Source: Paenibacillus eucommiae
GTDB lineage: Bacteria > Bacillota > Bacilli > Paenibacillales > NBRC-103111
DNA: 64,000 nt
Direction: 5' to 3'
NCBI RefSeq assembly: GCF_017874215.1
Contig: NZ_JAGGLB010000024.1
Coordinates: forward strand, 62,001-126,000
Position numbers and translations under genes: made by a program. The notes beneath the pieces are model-generated. The model saw nothing but the letters and a program-made list of their open reading frames with translations, made no database searches and was not told the DNA's origin. Shown piece after piece: positions 61,787 to 64,000 of this stretch. Numbering within the stretch: position 1 is the stretch's first letter; each line of letters starts with the position of its first letter.

Positions 61787-64000
61787 AGTAGTTCAAATTG
61801 AAGATTTACGATTTGCCATGCTCCCACAACGATGGATATGCATCGCTGATGAATGTCGACCGTGATTGTTGCTTGATCCAGCTCATTTCCCAGCAAATCT
61901 ATGAGTGCGGCGCTGCTGAAATTAAAATTCGGGCTAATACGAATCGTTGAGCTTTTGCCTTCTGCTTCATATAGACGCAGAATCATTTTATGATTTTCTT
62001 TATAGCATGCAGAAACAATAACATTATCACTATCGATTTCCATAAGAGATTTCTCAAGCGGCAACTGCTCCTTGGAAACATGATTATACTTCACGACTGC
62101 GTCGACTGGTTGTGCCTTCTGTTTCGCAAATCTGGCTACTTCGGCAAATTTTTCATTCTGTACGGGAAGGTAAAGCGAGTATTTGAAATTATGAGTGCCT
62201 CTGCCATCGACAGAAGGATGTGTATGCTGAAACCATCGTTCTTCTTTGTTCTCTAGAGGCATACAGCGATTCAACAGAAGAGATACAAGATGTTTGTTCG
62301 CATCGTAATTGTAATAAATCGAGCAATTTTCGGAAACGATGGCTGCCGGCATCCCGCCGCATTGAAACAGCGCCCAGCTTTTTGCATAAAATTGCCCTTC
62401 CCATCCGCGTTCGAAGGTATTATAGTTGATCGAGCAGCCTGGAATCGTTAGGTAAGATTCCTGCGTTAAGTCCCTTTCTTCGACGCCGAATGGGATATCT
62501 GCGAACAAATACGTATCCGGATCTGCGGGAAAATCCACTGCAAAATAACCTTCATCACCAGCGCCATCTACATGCAGATCAAAGCTAACAGCCCGCTCTC
62601 CTGTTTGGATAATGATATCGAGTTTGAAAGGGTTATTCCCAACTTTTCCGCTCACACGATAGACCCACCTCAATGGACCATTTTCCGCCAGCTCCCATTT
62701 ATCAGGAATCATGGCAAATGATTCAATGGGATCCCATGAAGCACACCAATTGGGCGATATTTCGGTTTGCACAAACTTCAGACCATTCAGCCCATGCGGC
62801 GAAGCAGCTTGAATCGTTCTGCCCGTTGCAATTTCCCGGATTTCACTTAATATTCCTTTCTCCATTCTTGCTTCAATGACTCCGTTATGGATAACCACAA
62901 TGTCAGGAGCAGAGCGGCGGTCCGCAATATCGATAAACTCCGCCTTCACCTTGCCGGTAAGCTTCATGCCATTTTTAGCCACAGACAGTCCGCTGTATCC
63001 CATTGCTGGTATATCCATTTTCGCAACGATATCGACTGCGGTATACTCACGGCCAGAGTAATTTTTATCACCATCGCAAATATTAACAACCTGGTAGTCA
63101 ACTTTATGGCCAAGACTGTCATACAGATCAAAGCCTTCTACCCCGACCGGGCTTGTAATATGTAATTCTACAAGCTCCGTCCGCATCCAATTCAAGATAT
63201 TAAAGATGACATACTGTTCCCCTTGCTTAACCTGAAGCTTAGCAGCGATATCCTCGCAGAGCGTCTCAATCATGGCAATAGCAGCAGATTCAGCCCCTAA
63301 TGCTCTAGTAAGCAGACGGTTGAAATCTTCCCTATAAATCCACTCCATGGCGTGCCCCGTAATTTCAAACAGCTGATTCCACAGCTCCTGCAGCTTGTCG
63401 TACGGATAATCCATTCCGCTTACCGCAGCAATCGTTGCCAAGCTTTCCGCTTTAACAATCAAACGATCAAGCTTGCTTCTCATACGCCACATGGAATGGT
63501 TCCCGCGAAGAGGCGCATTGAATGAGAGCTCACATGGATCAAGAACACCTTCGTAAACGGGCAATTCAGACTTTTCCAGATGCTTGAAATAGGTACCTGG
63601 CGTAGAAAGCAGCAGCTTCGCTTCCTCCCGTTTATTCCACTCTGCGATAAATTCGAGGATTTGGATCGGATCATCATACAGATTGAGCAAAGGTCTACAG
63701 TCGTCACAGCCGTAGTTTAGCCATACGATATCAGCCTTCAGCAATGCATCGACTTTGTCCACCAATTCGTGCTGGATAAATTGCTGCTTCACTTCCTCCC
63801 ATTCTGTCTTGTAATCCTGATTGGTAAATTTTCCGTCCATAAACCCGCCATATGTCCCTCTGGAGACAGTGACCTGCGAACCATCAAGTCCCTTCCAAAT
63901 AAATTGACGGGGTACCTGCTTCGCATCCAACGCCTCTTCAGGCCGCTGGAACCTGTAATACTTATGACCCGCAAGCTGTAAAAGCTGCGGCAGCTGGCTA
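61783..64000 (-). CDS. Family 38 alpha-mannosidase-like glycosidase (partial)
   Basis: The frame is open to the right edge; the Met at 63930 is internal, because SQLPQLLQLAGHKYYRFQRP continues upstream in frame as the GH38 pattern (F-G-H-x-x-Q-L-P-Q). The first 250 visible residues hold the rest of the catalytic barrel and the helical middle domain (PLRGNHSMWRMRSKLDRLI); the C-terminal 400 residues are the GH38 beta-sandwich (FNILNWMRTELVELHI, PVGVEGFDLYD). The nucleophile Asp lies beyond the window. It acts on alpha-mannosides, probably in the cytoplasm. Convergent with the AraC regulator. Confidence 0.9.
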   Translation of the reverse strand, partial: SQLPQLLQLAGHKYYRFQRPEEALDAKQVPRQFIWKGLDGSQVTVSRGTYGGFMDGKFTNQDYKTEWEEVKQQFIQHELVDKVDALLKADIVWLNYGCDDCRPLLNLYDDPIQILEFIAEWNKREEAKLLLSTPGTYFKHLEKSELPVYEGVLDPCELSFNAPLRGNHSMWRMRSKLDRLIVKAESLATIAAVSGMDYPYDKLQELWNQLFEITGHAMEWIYREDFNRLLTRALGAESAAIAMIETLCEDIAAKLQVKQGEQYVIFNILNWMRTELVELHITSPVGVEGFDLYDSLGHKVDYQVVNICDGDKNYSGREYTAVDIVAKMDIPAMGYSGLSVAKNGMKLTGKVKAEFIDIADRRSAPDIVVIHNGVIEARMEKGILSEIREIATGRTIQAASPHGLNGLKFVQTEISPNWCASWDPIESFAMIPDKWELAENGPLRWVYRVSGKVGNNPFKLDIIIQTGERAVSFDLHVDGAGDEGYFAVDFPADPDTYLFADIPFGVEERDLTQESYLTIPGCSINYNTFERGWEGQFYAKSWALFQCGGMPAAIVSENCSIYYNYDANKHLVSLLLNRCMPLENKEERWFQHTHPSVDGRGTHNFKYSLYLPVQNEKFAEVARFAKQKAQPVDAVVKYNHVSKEQLPLEKSLMEIDSDNVIVSACYKENHKMILRLYEAEGKSSTIRISPNFNFSSAALIDLLGNELDQATITVDIHQRCISIVVGAWQIVNLQFELL

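Noticed and set aside
63930-63930. Met at 63930 as the start of the GH38 gene
   Set aside because: The codon is TTG, and conserved GH38 sequence continues in frame to the window edge.

Overview
The window looks like accessory carbohydrate-utilisation DNA from a Paenibacillus-type member of the Bacillota. The evidence is gene content: three LplABC/YtcP-type ABC importers with lipoprotein binding proteins and no ATPase (presumably served by a shared MsmX-type ATPase elsewhere), a YesM/YesN two-component pair, membrane-bound AraC regulators with extracytoplasmic sensor regions, S-layer-homology (SLH) anchoring, GH1 and GH38 glycosidases, and two Tat-exported parallel beta-helix proteins. GGAGG ribosome sites and TTG/GTG starts fit. 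No rRNA, tRNA, CRISPR array or transposase was seen.

Layout. (1) 1-9015, all minus: a very large secreted surface protein running off the left edge (1-4323), behind a pseudokinase/AAA/GAF/LuxR regulator (4585-9015) that is split by an in-frame TAG. (2) 9748-22011, minus: a beta-glucoside-type locus. An isomerase, a GH1 glucosidase, an orphan non-lipidated binding protein and a membrane AraC regulator come first; after a terminator, a second unit holds LplB, LplC, LplA and a Tat-exported beta-helix protein. Both units start from near-identical promoter regions, which suggests one regulon. (3) 22650-24857, plus: a DHA2-type MFS exporter and a lipoprotein. (4) 25593-39426: an importer operon ending in a 2220-residue SLH-anchored modular glycoside-hydrolase-like protein, divergent from YesM/YesN. 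(5) 40103-48998: DoxX, then a minus-strand operon of HAD phosphatase, metallophosphoesterase, PHP phosphoesterase, MalEFG-type importer and a trans-sulfuration-family PLP enzyme, divergent from an RpiR regulator; this reads as phosphorylated-sugar or phosphodiester uptake and dephosphorylation. (6) 49258-50126: an orphan small protein and the remnant of a DUF3427 helicase. (7) 50290-59272, minus: an eight-gene operon of importer, two UxuA-like enzymes, a PhyH-type dioxygenase, a Tat-exported beta-helix protein and an SDR epimerase/dehydrogenase, divergent from a membrane AraC regulator (59522-61786). (8) A GH38 alpha-mannosidase runs off the right edge.

The most unusual non-coding content is a dispersed repeat family with three copies (9284-9515, 24855-25353, 39437-39953). 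The two complete copies carry four 25-bp TTTAACGATG/CATCGTTAAA palindromes at almost identical spacing. One copy is interrupted by a roughly 107-bp MITE-like element with a 6-bp target duplication. Other candidates are duplicated promoters, paired palindromic operators, a tandem repeat abutting the ribosome site of the surface-protein gene, and stem-loops in all three binding-protein-to-permease gaps.
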